Part shown: one piece after another, positions 48,036 to 55,741 of the stretch
How the letters are laid out: every line of letters starts with the position of its first letter
Position numbering within the stretch: the stretch's first letter is position 1
Source: Janthinobacterium sp. Marseille
GTDB taxonomy: Bacteria > Pseudomonadota > Gammaproteobacteria > Burkholderiales > Burkholderiaceae_D
Reading direction: 5' to 3'
Length of the DNA stretch: 64,000 nucleotides
Assembly: GCF_000013625.1 (NCBI RefSeq)
Contig: NC_009659.1
Coordinates: 186,001-250,000 of the forward strand
The notes under the pieces: model-generated
The model's input: only the letters and a program-made list of their open reading frames with translations
Database searches by the model: none
Told to the model about the DNA's origin: nothing
Position numbers and translations under genes: made by a program

Positions 48036-48725
48036 CTAGCCTGTCATTTGCTCCAGGCGGTAGCCGTAGCTATACACCGGAGCCAACCGAAAACCATGTT
48101 CTGGACGCAATTGTAACTTGCTCCGGACTCTGGATACATGGGTATCCATGGTTCTCGATGGAATTTCTACATCACGGGCCCACACTGCTTCCAGAATATA
48201 GGCGCGTGACAGCGGGCGACCCAGGTTACGGAAAAACAGCAAGGCCAGGTCAAATTCCTTTTGCGTTACTTCGATCGGAGCGCCGGACATGGTCAGGCGA
48301 CCGGTACGTGCTTCGAAAATGAAATTGCCGAACTGGATTTGCTCAATCGGATTCTGGCTTGGGTAAGCCCGACGCAACAAGGCCTGTACGCGCGCCAGCA
48401 ATTCACCGCGGCGGATAGGCTTGATCATGTAATCATCGGCACCCGCTGCCAAACCGGCCACAATGTCATCTTCGCCGGAACGGCTGGTCATGAACAGCAC
48501 CGGCAGATTGGTCGGCAGCTTTTCGCGTGCCCAGCGTAAAACGTCGGCGCCGCTCAGATCTGGAACTTGCCAATCGATAATTAACATATCGAAGCTTTCA
48601 CGGCGCAACTGATTCAACAATTCCTTGCCACTCTGGAAGGGGTGGCAGAAATGGCCGGCGGCACTGAGCACCTGACAGACTAAATCTGTCTGGCTGCGGT
48701 CATCATCGAGTACGGCAATTCGCAT
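48036..48725 (-). CDS. OmpR/PhoB family response regulator
   Basis: A 229-residue two-domain regulator. The receiver has Asp7-Asp9 (VLDDDRS), phospho-acceptor Asp51 in LIIDWQVPDLSG, Thr in LFMTSRSGEDD and Lys in MIKPIRRGEL. The winged-helix effector domain is read from EVTQKEFDLALLFFRN and IPSRTMDTHVSRVRSKLQL. First gene of the regulator/LysM-FecR/CHASE2 operon; the kinase at the end of the operon is the likely partner. The 438-base region upstream (48726-49163) is AT-rich, and its far end holds the promoter of a small gene on the plus strand. Confidence 0.92.
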   Translation of the reverse strand: MRIAVLDDDRSQTDLVCQVLSAAGHFCHPFQSGKELLNQLRRESFDMLIIDWQVPDLSGADVLRWAREKLPTNLPVLFMTSRSGEDDIVAGLAAGADDYMIKPIRRGELLARVQALLRRAYPSQNPIEQIQFGNFIFEARTGRLTMSGAPIEVTQKEFDLALLFFRNLGRPLSRAYILEAVWARDVEIPSRTMDTHVSRVRSKLQLRPEHGFRLAPVYSYGYRLEQMTG

Positions 48726-49086
48726 ATTTTTGGCGCTTTGGACAGCGAGTTGTATTTCGTTGCTCTAATTTAACAAAGTATTCCCATGCTGGGTCTTCAA
48801 GGATTGCGATGTGACAATATTTCACAAAATACGGGCATGAATATCAAACATTTATGGTTTTTTTGCATCATGTCAGTCTTTTTCTGACTCAGGCTTGCGA
48901 TGAAAGTTACCTAAAGCTTGATGAAAAATAGACCCAAATTCCGCGCAAGAGTGCATTAAATCAGGCCGGCATTGCGCATATTTTCTGTGACATACGCAAA
49001 ATGTGTGTCTTCTTGTTATACGTAATTGTTAAGCGAGCGGATTCACATTTGTCTCGTCAACATATGTAGTCGAAAACGGAAAGCAC

Positions 49087-49114
49087 TTGTTTCCGCCCGT
49101 TTATTTCCTATACT
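49087..49114 (+). promoter_or_regulatory. Promoter of the 54-residue small gene
   Basis: TTGTTT (49087-49092), 16 bases, TATACT (49109-49114). It lies 49 bases before the start codon at 49164. Within the AT-rich 48726-49086 stretch I see only a small hairpin, GTCAG/CTGAC near 48872-48888, and no gene. Confidence 0.6.
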
Positions 49115-49163
49115 AAAGATGCAATCCCGAGAAAGCTAACGTTGGAACAAACCGGAGGCAATC

Positions 49164-49328
49164 ATGAAATTTAAAGACCTGAATTCATGGCACCTGACTG
49201 ACGTTGTCCAATCCGCCAAGAAAGTAGATGCAGACGGCGACCTTGCTCCCATTGCCGCTTTTGTGGTCGGTGCCCCACTGGTTACGCTGGGAGCCGTTAC
49301 CTTCCTTGAAATCCTGTTTGCGATATAA
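49164..49328 (+). CDS. Orphan 54-residue membrane-associated protein
   Basis: A 54-codon gene with a strong ribosome-binding site (GGAGG, 5 bases before ATG 49164), a plausible promoter at 49087-49114 and its own terminator at 49362-49397, so it is a complete monocistronic unit. The product begins MKFKDLNSWHLTDVVQSAKK, a polar part, then VDADGDLAP, then a hydrophobic helix (IAAFVVGAPLVTLGAVTFLE) that could cross or dock on a membrane. The charged VDADGD resembles a calcium-loop-like stretch, which may be chance. I do not recognise the family. It lies between the divergent response-regulator operon and psiF. Confidence 0.7.
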   Translation: MKFKDLNSWHLTDVVQSAKKVDADGDLAPIAAFVVGAPLVTLGAVTFLEILFAI

Positions 49329-49361
49329 CCGGCAAGACAGCCGATTTTGAATTGAAATGAA

Positions 49362-49397
49362 AAAGGGCGGAACTGCTGACAGTTCCGCCCTTTGTTT
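49362..49397. terminator. Bidirectional terminator between the small gene and psiF
   Basis: A 13-bp stem, 49362-49374 (AAAGGGCGGAACT) with 49381-49393, loop GCTGAC, followed by TTTGTTTTG on the plus strand and by TTTTTCATTTC on the minus strand. Confidence 0.85.
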
Positions 49398-49428
49398 TGA
49401 TCAGGCCGTACGGTGACGGCCAATCGGT

Positions 49429-49743
49429 TTATTTTTTCGCCAGGCAAGTTTTCATGAATTTCTTGCGATCGTCGCCCTTCATATCTTTTGCATCCACGTT
49501 GCAGCTCGCCATCTTGTCGCGTTGAGCTTGCTGCGCTGCGCTGACTTTTGGTTTGCCGCTGAGGCAATCCTTCATGAAGGCTTTGCGATCGTCGCCCTTT
49601 TTACCTTCGGCATCCTTGTTACAGGTCGTCATCTTGGTTTGCTGCGCGGTTTTTTCCTTGGCCGGAGCGGCAGGGGCAGGATCGGCTGCAAACGCACAGC
49701 TGGCAAAGGCGGCTGAGATGAGAAACGCTAGAATTTTATTCAT
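49429..49743 (-). CDS. PsiF repeat periplasmic protein
   Basis: A 104-residue secreted protein. A signal peptide ends at CAFA-ADPAP, then two PsiF repeats follow: KMTTCNKDAEGKKGDDRKAF with MKDCL, and KMASCNVDAKDMKGDDRKKF with MKTCL. Each repeat has a pair of cysteines. In E. coli psiF is induced by phosphate starvation through PhoB; no pho box was identified here. Function unknown. It ends at a shared terminator. Confidence 0.88.
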   Translation of the reverse strand: MNKILAFLISAAFASCAFAADPAPAAPAKEKTAQQTKMTTCNKDAEGKKGDDRKAFMKDCLSGKPKVSAAQQAQRDKMASCNVDAKDMKGDDRKKFMKTCLAKK

Positions 49744-49895
49744 TGGAACCTCTCAAGAAAGGGAATCGGAAAACATTTATTAGTATTGATATGAAAACAA
49801 CGATGCTGCCTTGACTACAACGACCTGAAACTCTGTTCAGTTGACGCTGGCGCGACAATTTCTGCCATTGCCTGAAACCTTGCCTGGGCCAGTGC

Positions 49896-50315
49896 TTAGC
49901 CGAAGAATTTACCCTTGAGTATGCCGAGACCCTGTTGCAACAGGTCATCGCCTTGTGGCACCTGTCCGTTCGGTGTCAATTGATCGATGATCTGCGGTAA
50001 AAGTTGCGCGAGGCCGGTCGTTGCATGTTCCGGTGCGATGCCTGCCTGTTGGGCGATTTGCTGGATGTTGTCGGCACCCAATGCGTCCTTGATCTGGTCG
50101 CCGGATACCGGCTGGTTTTCACCCGTACCTATCCACGAAGCGACTTGCTCAGCCAGGCCACCGCTTTGCAGCTTTTCCAGCAAGCCTTGTACGCCACCGG
50201 CCTGGTTTACCAGTTCCATGATGCTGCCCATCAAATCGCCCTGCGGTACCGGATCCTGTTTTTGCGCGCCGAGCGAGCCCATTACCTGTCCTGCCAATTG
50301 ATCGAGTAATCCCAT
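49896..50315 (-). CDS. YidB/DUF937 family protein
   Basis: A 139-residue acidic protein of the YidB (DUF937) family, starting MGLLDQLAGQVMGSLG, with GGVQGLLEKLQSGGL and the ending LLQQGLGILKGKFFG. No signal peptide. Function unknown. The start ATG 50315 has a good GGAGGG site 5 bases upstream; the frame is open further to 50402 but without a start signal. A palindrome lies upstream at 50429-50448. Confidence 0.85.
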   Translation of the reverse strand: MGLLDQLAGQVMGSLGAQKQDPVPQGDLMGSIMELVNQAGGVQGLLEKLQSGGLAEQVASWIGTGENQPVSGDQIKDALGADNIQQIAQQAGIAPEHATTGLAQLLPQIIDQLTPNGQVPQGDDLLQQGLGILKGKFFG

Positions 50316-50428
50316 CACACCCTCCGAAAAAGCAAACCATATCGGTCGTGTCGGCATAGTGTCGGCACGAAATGGGGCGCGAGTCCGTCCCACTTCGGCC
50401 ATACTAAATCAAAAAGATGGCATTCTCA

Positions 50429-50448
50429 TTACAATTGACAATTGTTAA
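50429..50448. repeat. AT-rich palindrome upstream of yidB-like gene
   Basis: TTACAATTGACAATTGTTAA is symmetric about the central A: ACAATTG and CAATTGT are exact complements. It lies 114 bases before the YidB-like start and 44 bases after the fghA stop. It could be an operator; there is no T-run that would make it a terminator. Confidence 0.35.
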
Positions 50449-50491
50449 TTGCCCGGGAGTAAAGCGCAGATGTCGCTGTAGGTGAGGTGGC

Positions 50492-51343
50492 TTATTTGCG
50501 ATTTGCCTGCAAATTTTGATGGTGGAAGCGCAAGTGGGCTTCGATGAAGGTGGAAATAAAATAATAGCCGTGATCATAGCCGGCATGCCTGCGCATTGTT
50601 AACGGTTGTTGCGCGTGCAGACAGGCCGCTTCGAAGGTTTGCGGTAATAGCTGAGCAGGGAAAAATTGATCACTCAAGCCCTGGTCGATCAGGATGCCGC
50701 CGGGGAATGGCGTCTTCATTTGCTGCATCAGTGCGCTGGCGTCATATTGGCGCCAGGATTGCTGATCGTTGCCGAGATAGGCGGAGAACGCCTTGATGCC
50801 CCATGGGCACTGGCTGGGTGCGCAAATCGGTGCAAAGGCGGAGACGCTGCGGAATTTATCCGGATTGCGCAAGGCCATCACGAGCGCACCATGGCCTCCC
50901 ATGGAGTGGCCGGTAATACTGATACGATCAGCTTGTACCGGGAATTCCCGGATGAGCAATTCATACAATTCCAGCAGGTAGCTATACATCCTGTAATGCG
51001 TACTCCACGGTGCCTCAGTGGCATCAAGATAGAAGCCGGCACCGACACCTAAATCCCAGCTATCCGTTTCGCCCGGAACACCCGCGCCGCGCGGGCTGGT
51101 ATCCGGTGCGATCAGGATCATGCCGAGTTCGGCCGCGACACGCTGTGCCCCGGCCTTGATGACGAAGGTTTCCTCGGTGCAGGTCAGTCCGGCCAGATAG
51201 AACAGGGCCGGGACCCGAGCAGCGCTGGCTTGTGCCGGCAGGAACACCGAAAAGCGCATCGCTAATCCTATGGCTACGGATTGGTGCCGATAAAATCTCT
51301 GCACCCCGCCGTAGCAGCCATGTTCGCTGATCAGTTCTAGCAT
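50492..51343 (-). CDS. fghA: S-formylglutathione hydrolase
   Basis: A 283-residue alpha/beta hydrolase of the esterase D family that splits S-formylglutathione into formate and glutathione. The nucleophile is Ser147 in ITGHSMGGHGAL; LAGLTCTEETF and AGYDHGYYFISTFIEAH (catalytic His) are family blocks. It follows the dehydrogenase gene by 19 bases and completes the glutathione-dependent formaldehyde route. Confidence 0.94.
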   Translation of the reverse strand: MLELISEHGCYGGVQRFYRHQSVAIGLAMRFSVFLPAQASAARVPALFYLAGLTCTEETFVIKAGAQRVAAELGMILIAPDTSPRGAGVPGETDSWDLGVGAGFYLDATEAPWSTHYRMYSYLLELYELLIREFPVQADRISITGHSMGGHGALVMALRNPDKFRSVSAFAPICAPSQCPWGIKAFSAYLGNDQQSWRQYDASALMQQMKTPFPGGILIDQGLSDQFFPAQLLPQTFEAACLHAQQPLTMRRHAGYDHGYYFISTFIEAHLRFHHQNLQANRK

Positions 51344-51362
51344 CGCGGCCTCCGTCGGCTTC

Positions 51363-52469
51363 TTAATACAGGACGACAGAACGTATGGATTCGCCGCTTT
51401 TCATCAGGTCGAAACCTTCGTTGATGCGCTCCAATGGCAGGGTGTGGGTAATCAGGTCGTCAATATTGAGTTTGCCTTCCATATACCAGTCGACAATTTT
51501 CGGCACATCGGTACGACCGCGTGCACCGCCGAATGCCGAACCCTTCCATTCACGTCCGGTCACCAACTGGAACGGACGGGTGCTGATTTCCTGGCCGGCG
51601 GCAGCGACACCGATGATGAAGGATTGGCCCCAGCCCTTATGGCAACACTCGAGTGCCTGACGCATGGTGGTGGTATTGCCGATGCATTCAAAGGAATAAT
51701 CAGCACCGCCATCGGTCAGTTGCACGATGTGGTCGACGACGTTTTCGACTTCTTTCGGATTGACGAAATGCGTCATGCCGAATTTACGTGCCATTTCGAT
51801 GCGGCCCGGATTGATATCAACGCCGATGATCTTGTCGGCACCGACCATTTTCGCAGCCTGGATCACATTGAGGCCGATACCGCCGAGCCCGAATACGACG
51901 ACATTGGCACCGGCTTCGACCTTGGCCGAAAACACGACCGCACCAACACCGGTAGTGACGCCACAACCGATGTAGCAGGCTTTATCGAACGGTGCGTCTT
52001 CGCGAATCTTTGCCAGTGCGATTTCCGGTACCACGATGTAATTCGAAAAAGTCGATGTACCCATGTAATGGAACAGCGGTTTGCTATCGAGCGAGAAGCG
52101 GCTGGTTGCATCCGGCATCAGGCCGCGACCCTGGGTCGAACGGATGGCCTGGCATAGATTGGTTTTGCGCGACAGGCAGAATTTGCATTGGCGACATTCC
52201 GGGGTGTACAGCGGAATGACATGGTCATCCTTCTTCAGCGTCGTCACGCCGGGACCGACATCGACTACCACGCCGGCACCTTCATGGCCGAGGATAGCGG
52301 GGAATATACCTTCCGGATCGGCGCCGGATAGTGTGTAGTAATCGGTATGGCAAATGCCGGTGGCTTTGATTTCGACCAATACTTCACCGGCTTTTGGTCC
52401 GGCCAGGTCAACTTCTTCGATGGTTAATGGGGCGCCAGCTTTCCACGCAACGGCTGCTTTAGTTTTCAT
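51363..52469 (-). CDS. adhC: S-(hydroxymethyl)glutathione dehydrogenase (class III alcohol dehydrogenase)
   Basis: A 368-residue zinc alcohol dehydrogenase that oxidises the glutathione adduct of formaldehyde with NAD+. Catalytic zinc ligands include Cys40 (ATGICHTD) and His62-Glu63 (GHEGAGVV); structural zinc is held by Cys92, Cys95, Cys98 and Cys106 (ECRQCKFCLSRKTNLC). The NAD site is VFGLGGIGLNVIQAAKMVGA. Operon with fghA. It is divergent from the GlxA-type regulator, with a 16-base palindrome between them, so that regulator may control it. Confidence 0.95.
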   Translation of the reverse strand: MKTKAAVAWKAGAPLTIEEVDLAGPKAGEVLVEIKATGICHTDYYTLSGADPEGIFPAILGHEGAGVVVDVGPGVTTLKKDDHVIPLYTPECRQCKFCLSRKTNLCQAIRSTQGRGLMPDATSRFSLDSKPLFHYMGTSTFSNYIVVPEIALAKIREDAPFDKACYIGCGVTTGVGAVVFSAKVEAGANVVVFGLGGIGLNVIQAAKMVGADKIIGVDINPGRIEMARKFGMTHFVNPKEVENVVDHIVQLTDGGADYSFECIGNTTTMRQALECCHKGWGQSFIIGVAAAGQEISTRPFQLVTGREWKGSAFGGARGRTDVPKIVDWYMEGKLNIDDLITHTLPLERINEGFDLMKSGESIRSVVLY

Positions 52470-52624
52470 TTTTTTGCCTCTTTATTATCGGTAAAAGAAT
52501 CGGGTACAAGAACGTCAGTGATTGTCATTGATCAATTCCGATATATGGGAAAGCCTATGCATGAATGGCCGAAAATGCTGCCATAATGACTTGAATTTAA
52601 TGGCCGATGAACTGCGACGCCGTG

Positions 52625-52640
52625 ATGTGCATATGCACAT
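52625..52640. promoter_or_regulatory. Perfect palindrome between adhC and the GlxA-type regulator gene
   Basis: ATGTGCATATGCACAT, a perfect 16-base palindrome in the 225-base divergent intergenic region, 55 bases before the regulator start and 156 bases before adhC. It is a candidate operator for a dimeric regulator. Confidence 0.45.
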
Positions 52641-52694
52641 ATCTGCTTCCAGGCAATAACCCACACTGCGCATCCATACTGTGAACACCAAGCC

Positions 52695-53732
52695 ATGAAT
52701 GCACTGAAACCGCATACCCCCAGAACTGTCGACATCATTATTTATCCGGGCTTCAAGGCGCTGGAAGCAATCGGTCCGCTATCGGTATTCGAATACGCGA
52801 ATCTGCATTTGCAGCGGCAGCGCAAAGGCAATGGTTACGACGTGCGCTTCGTATCTACCGGCGTCGGTCCGGTGCAATCAGATACGCAGATGGTCTTGCA
52901 TGCGGCGAAAGCGGTCAGCAACCTGGCCTTGCCGGATGACGCCATCATCGTCGGTGCGCGCAATATCCAGGGGGCACTGGAAAATGCAGGTCCCATCGTC
53001 GACTGGATAGTCGCAGTCCATCCACAAATCAATCGTCTCGCGGCCCTCTGTTCGGGCGCTTTCTTTTTGGCTTCGGCGGGTGTGCTGGAGGGCAAGCGCG
53101 CGACTACACACTGGAGCGTGGCGCAAATGCTGCAGGAGCAATTCCCGGCAATTGAAGTCGATGCCAATGCGATTTTTGTGCGTAGCGGCAACCTGTGGAC
53201 CTCGGCGGGTGTGACGGCGGGTATCGATCTGGCGCTGGCTTTTGTCGAAGAAGATTTTGGTCGTGAACTGGCACTGGATGTGGCGACCGATATGGTGGTG
53301 TACCTGAAGCGTCCGGGTGGACAGTCGCAATTCAGTACGCATTTACTGAGCCAGAAAACCGCAAGGCCGAATATCCGTGAAGTGCAAAACTGGATTCTGG
53401 AAAACCTGGACCAGCGCCTGTCGTCGACGACGCTGGCGCAAAAAGCCATGATGAGTGTGCGTAATTTTGCGCGGGTATTCCAGCAGGAAGTCGGACAGAG
53501 TTCGCAGGAATTCATAGAGGCGAGTCGCCTCGAGCTGGCCAAACAATTATTGGCAGATGTGGCTTTGCCGATCAAAAAAATCGCGGCGCTGAGTGGCTTC
53601 ACCGATGACGATCACATGCGGCGCGTATTTCAGAAACGACTCGGGATTACGCCTAAGGTGTATCGCGAACGTTTTGCGACGACCGGGATTAATGAGGATA
53701 ACGCCGGTGCAATGCCGGCTGTAACTTCCTGA
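52695..53732 (+). CDS. GlxA family transcriptional regulator (DJ-1/PfpI plus AraC)
   Basis: A 345-residue regulator. Residues about 10-190 form a DJ-1/PfpI-like domain (VDIIIYPGFKALEAIGPLSVFE) with the cysteine elbow Cys119 in LAALCSGAFFLA; residues about 220-330 form an AraC DNA-binding domain (MSVRNFARVFQQEVGQSSQEFIEASRLE, KKIAALSGFTDDDHMRRVF). GlxA-type proteins often control catabolism of quaternary or N-methylated amines and formaldehyde-generating routes. Here it lies between adhC-fghA (divergent) and the GntR gene, so it is a plausible regulator of one or both clusters. Confidence 0.9.
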   Translation: MNALKPHTPRTVDIIIYPGFKALEAIGPLSVFEYANLHLQRQRKGNGYDVRFVSTGVGPVQSDTQMVLHAAKAVSNLALPDDAIIVGARNIQGALENAGPIVDWIVAVHPQINRLAALCSGAFFLASAGVLEGKRATTHWSVAQMLQEQFPAIEVDANAIFVRSGNLWTSAGVTAGIDLALAFVEEDFGRELALDVATDMVVYLKRPGGQSQFSTHLLSQKTARPNIREVQNWILENLDQRLSSTTLAQKAMMSVRNFARVFQQEVGQSSQEFIEASRLELAKQLLADVALPIKKIAALSGFTDDDHMRRVFQKRLGITPKVYRERFATTGINEDNAGAMPAVTS

Positions 53733-53754
53733 TTACTTGAACGACAGCGTTTAA

Positions 53755-54465
53755 CTACGCTGCGTTATTGCCTGTATCGACCAGGTCGCGAAACGCTTCG
53801 TTCAGCGGGATCATGGCCTTGCGTTGCTTGCGTCCTATGCAATAACTTTCCAGCGTGCGGTAGTGCCCGATCAGCAGTTGCTGCGCGCGTGCGAGGTCTC
53901 CGCTTTCAATCAGGTCTATCAGTTGCGAGTGATCCTGGCACAGGTGGACATGGTCGAATTCGCCATAGTATTGCGAAGTGATCAGGCGTTCCTGTGCGGT
54001 CAGCTTGCCGTGGATATCTTCCAGCACGCGGTTATGCGCCAAACCTACGATCAAGACATGAAAATCCGGACCTAACCTGAACTCCTGGTCGATATCGTGA
54101 TGCTGGTGCGCACCGCTCTGGTGGGCGATGTGCTGGCGCAACTTCGCGATATCAAAAGCCGTAATGGTCTTGATGAATTTCTCCAGCGCGGCACATTCCA
54201 GCATCGCCAGCACTTCAAATGTTTCCCTGATTTCCAGGTCACTCAATTCGGTGATGTGCGCGCCGCGATTGTGTTCGATCGTCACCAGCTTGTCTTGCGA
54301 CAAGCGTATCAATGCCTGCCGTATCACGGTCCGGCCTACGCCAAAAATATCCGCCATTTCGGCTTCGTTCAGTTTGGTTCCGGGAACCAGGCGTTGTGCC
54401 AGTACGGCTTCGGTGACGGCATCGACGATGCGCTGGGTGGGGGTAGCTAAATCCGGGCTGGGCAT
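53755..54465 (-). CDS. GntR family transcriptional regulator, FCD type
   Basis: A 236-residue regulator: winged helix at residues about 10-75 (LNEAEMADIFGVGRTVIRQALIRLSQDKLV) and an FCD effector domain at about 85-225 with metal-ligand-type Asp and His residues (GPDFHVLIVGL, YGEFDHVHLCQDHSQLIDLIESGD). It is divergent from the Rieske oxygenase gene, with 146 bases between, and is the likely repressor or activator of the catabolic cluster. Two GCATACAA repeats in the intergenic region are candidate binding sites. Confidence 0.9.
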   Translation of the reverse strand: MPSPDLATPTQRIVDAVTEAVLAQRLVPGTKLNEAEMADIFGVGRTVIRQALIRLSQDKLVTIEHNRGAHITELSDLEIRETFEVLAMLECAALEKFIKTITAFDIAKLRQHIAHQSGAHQHHDIDQEFRLGPDFHVLIVGLAHNRVLEDIHGKLTAQERLITSQYYGEFDHVHLCQDHSQLIDLIESGDLARAQQLLIGHYRTLESYCIGRKQRKAMIPLNEAFRDLVDTGNNAA

Positions 54466-54547
54466 AAGGGATAGGAAGAAGTGCTAAACGATGTAGCCAT
54501 GATAACTGCTTGTGCAGTTTTTCCACAATTTGTTTGACTATCTGTTT

Positions 54548-54584
54548 AAATTGCATACAATAAGTAAAAATAGCATACAAAATG
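54548..54584 (+). promoter_or_regulatory. Tandem operator-like repeats before the Rieske oxygenase gene
   Basis: GCATACAA occurs at 54553-54560 and again at 54573-54580, exactly 20 bases apart, in the similar contexts AAATTGCATACAATAA and AAATAGCATACAAAAT. This is two helical turns, so two dimers could sit on the same face. TTGCATACAA is close to the T-GTATAC-A style of FCD-type GntR operators. The region lies 30 to 60 bases before the oxygenase start. Confidence 0.55.
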
Positions 54585-54611
54585 TTATGAATCGACAACA
54601 AAGGAGATGAA

Positions 54612-55709
54612 ATGAGCTTTACAGCGCTTTTAGCGGATAAGTCTTATCTGCGCCATTTTTGGCACCCGGTTTGCACCCTCAAGGAATTCACAGAATCAGC
54701 GCCTGAGGGAGTCGGCCCGATGGCGGTCAAATTGCTCGGCGAAGATATCGTGCTGGCGAAACTGGACGGCAGGATCGCCGCCATGCGCGATCGTTGCGCC
54801 CACCGCTTTGCCAAATTATCAAAAGGTTGTGTGAAACAGGGCGAAGCGGGTGACCGCCTCGAATGTCCTTATCACGGTTGGCAATATGACAAGGATGGGG
54901 CATGCCGCACCATCCCTGCCTGTCCTGAACTGCCGATACCAAAAAAGGCACGCAGCGATGCTTTTGAGTGCGAAGTCCGTTATGACATTGTCTGGGTGCG
55001 GCTGGATGCATCCTTCGGTGTCACCGAGATCCCGGTCTTCAGTGACTGGGAAGAGGAAGGTATGCGGGTAATTGTGGTTGATTCCTACGTCTGGCAGACC
55101 ACGGCCGAGCGTCGTTGGGAAAACTTCACGGACTTCTCGCACTTTGCTTTTGTCCATCCCGGTACCCTGTATGACGCGGCTTACGCTCGCCCACCATTGG
55201 CACCGGTCAGTCGAGTTGGTGGTGAGATGCGTTTTTCAATTGAGCCACCCAAGGAAATGACGGATCAGTTGCCTGATGATTGTCCGATAGGTGCGTTTAT
55301 CTATCGTTGCACGATGCCTTACACCATCAACCTTGAAATTGCCTTGTATCGCAAGCCGGAACGTTTTGTCCTGTGGACCACTTCCTGCCCGGTCGATGAC
55401 GAGACCTGCCGCAACTTCATGATTATTGCGCGTGCCGATACGGACGATGATGATGCCACCCATGTTGCGTTCCAGAAGCTGGTACTGGCGGAAGACCAAC
55501 CCATCATCGAATCGCAATCTCCACACCATATCTGCACGGAAGAAGTTTCGGTTGTTACCGACAAGGTATCGATCCAATACCGCAAATGGCAACGCGAACT
55601 GGCGGCTGCCGCACTGAGAGGCAAGGAAGAATTTGAGCGGGTACTGTTGACGGACGTTATTGAAGAGCCGACGGAGAGTACACCGCAATCGCAGATAGCC
55701 ACCGCCTGA
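54612..55709 (+). CDS. Rieske non-haem iron oxygenase, NdmA/HpxD-like
   Basis: A 365-residue terminal oxygenase. The Rieske centre is Cys62-X-His64 and Cys85-X2-His88 (RCAHRFAKL, ECPYHGWQYD), with a 20-residue spacer. The mononuclear iron site is in ENFTDFSHFAFVHPG: Asp174, His177, His182. The N-terminus SYLRHFWHPVC and the AERRWENFTDFSHFAF block look closest, from memory, to methylxanthine N-demethylases (NdmA/NdmB) and to the purine hydroxylase HpxD. A purine permease and matching reductase in the same operon support a purine-type substrate. Either ring hydroxylation or N-demethylation is possible. ATG 54612 has AGGAG 5 bases upstream. First gene of the operon. Confidence 0.85.
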   Translation: MSFTALLADKSYLRHFWHPVCTLKEFTESAPEGVGPMAVKLLGEDIVLAKLDGRIAAMRDRCAHRFAKLSKGCVKQGEAGDRLECPYHGWQYDKDGACRTIPACPELPIPKKARSDAFECEVRYDIVWVRLDASFGVTEIPVFSDWEEEGMRVIVVDSYVWQTTAERRWENFTDFSHFAFVHPGTLYDAAYARPPLAPVSRVGGEMRFSIEPPKEMTDQLPDDCPIGAFIYRCTMPYTINLEIALYRKPERFVLWTTSCPVDDETCRNFMIIARADTDDDDATHVAFQKLVLAEDQPIIESQSPHHICTEEVSVVTDKVSIQYRKWQRELAAAALRGKEEFERVLLTDVIEEPTESTPQSQIATA

Positions 55710-55741
55710 AGCCGCATCGATCCAACCAATAAGGAATGAAT

